Assembly (NCBI GenBank): GCA_022495005.1
Contig: JAGYXB010001967.1
Coordinates: 124,001 to 188,000, forward strand
Length of the DNA: 64,000 bases
Direction of reading: 5' to 3'
From: Rhyacophila brunnea
Lineage: Eukaryota > Arthropoda > Insecta > Trichoptera > Rhyacophilidae
Shown here: one piece after another, positions 47,296 to 64,000 of the stretch
How the letters are laid out: each line of letters opens with the position of its first letter
How positions within the stretch are numbered: the stretch's first letter is position 1
The notes under the pieces: model-generated
Told to the model about the DNA's origin: nothing
The model's database searches: none
What the model saw: the letters and a program-made list of their open reading frames with translations, nothing else
Made by a program: the position numbers and the translations under genes

Positions 47296-64000
<16,705 letters not shown>

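Overview
This is a nuclear window from an AT-rich insect genome. Split genes with GT-AG introns, BEACH-WD40 and LisH proteins, and hAT, pogo, Helitron, copia and R1-type elements show an animal genome. The base composition and the frequent 'taggtacct' words resemble aphids and related Sternorrhyncha. The species assignment is an inference and was not tested.

Host genes. (1) At 217-607 (+) lies the last coding exon of a gene entering from the left edge; I do not recognise it. (2) At 6406-16997 (-) there is a complete 13-exon gene for a 1569-residue LisH/coiled-coil protein that looks like OFD1, the centriole/basal-body protein. All exon phases join without a break. (3) At 47296-58468 (-) are the last 12 exons (633 residues) of a neurobeachin/LRBA (rugose) family gene: the BEACH domain and the C-terminal WD40 repeats. 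Its upstream exons lie beyond the right edge. Gene 1 and the OFD1-like gene are convergent. No operon-like or bacterial structure is present.

Mobile DNA. The OFD1-like gene and the neurobeachin gene are separated by about 30 kb that is mostly transposons. From left to right: a non-autonomous LTR element on the - strand with a Lys-tRNA-type primer site (17553-20310); fold-back and tail repeats (20560-22050); a decayed Helitron with Rep and helicase parts (23431-27584); a chimeric relative of the LTR element (about 28220-30833); a copia element with almost identical LTRs but broken frames (31151-36140); and a solo LTR sitting in a small tandem repeat (37084-37803). The same R1/LOA-type LINE is inserted in both non-autonomous LTR elements, with 12-14 bp target duplications.

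Small DNA elements. Six hAT-type elements with intact 8-bp target duplications lie in the gene flanks and introns (2607, 4660, 14174, 50605, 51031, 53791), and one more is nested inside another (15382). A pogo-like element (1510-2098) has a relic copy in a neurobeachin intron (56801-57127).

No unknown multi-gene system is evident. The signals most worth checking are an inverted 34-bp duplication of an exon end with a GC splice donor in the OFD1-like gene, a 72-nt pre-miRNA-like hairpin at 60938-61009, the two LINE-in-LTR nests, and the Helitron intron. Splice sites and domains were read by eye; no alignment, folding or database search was run.
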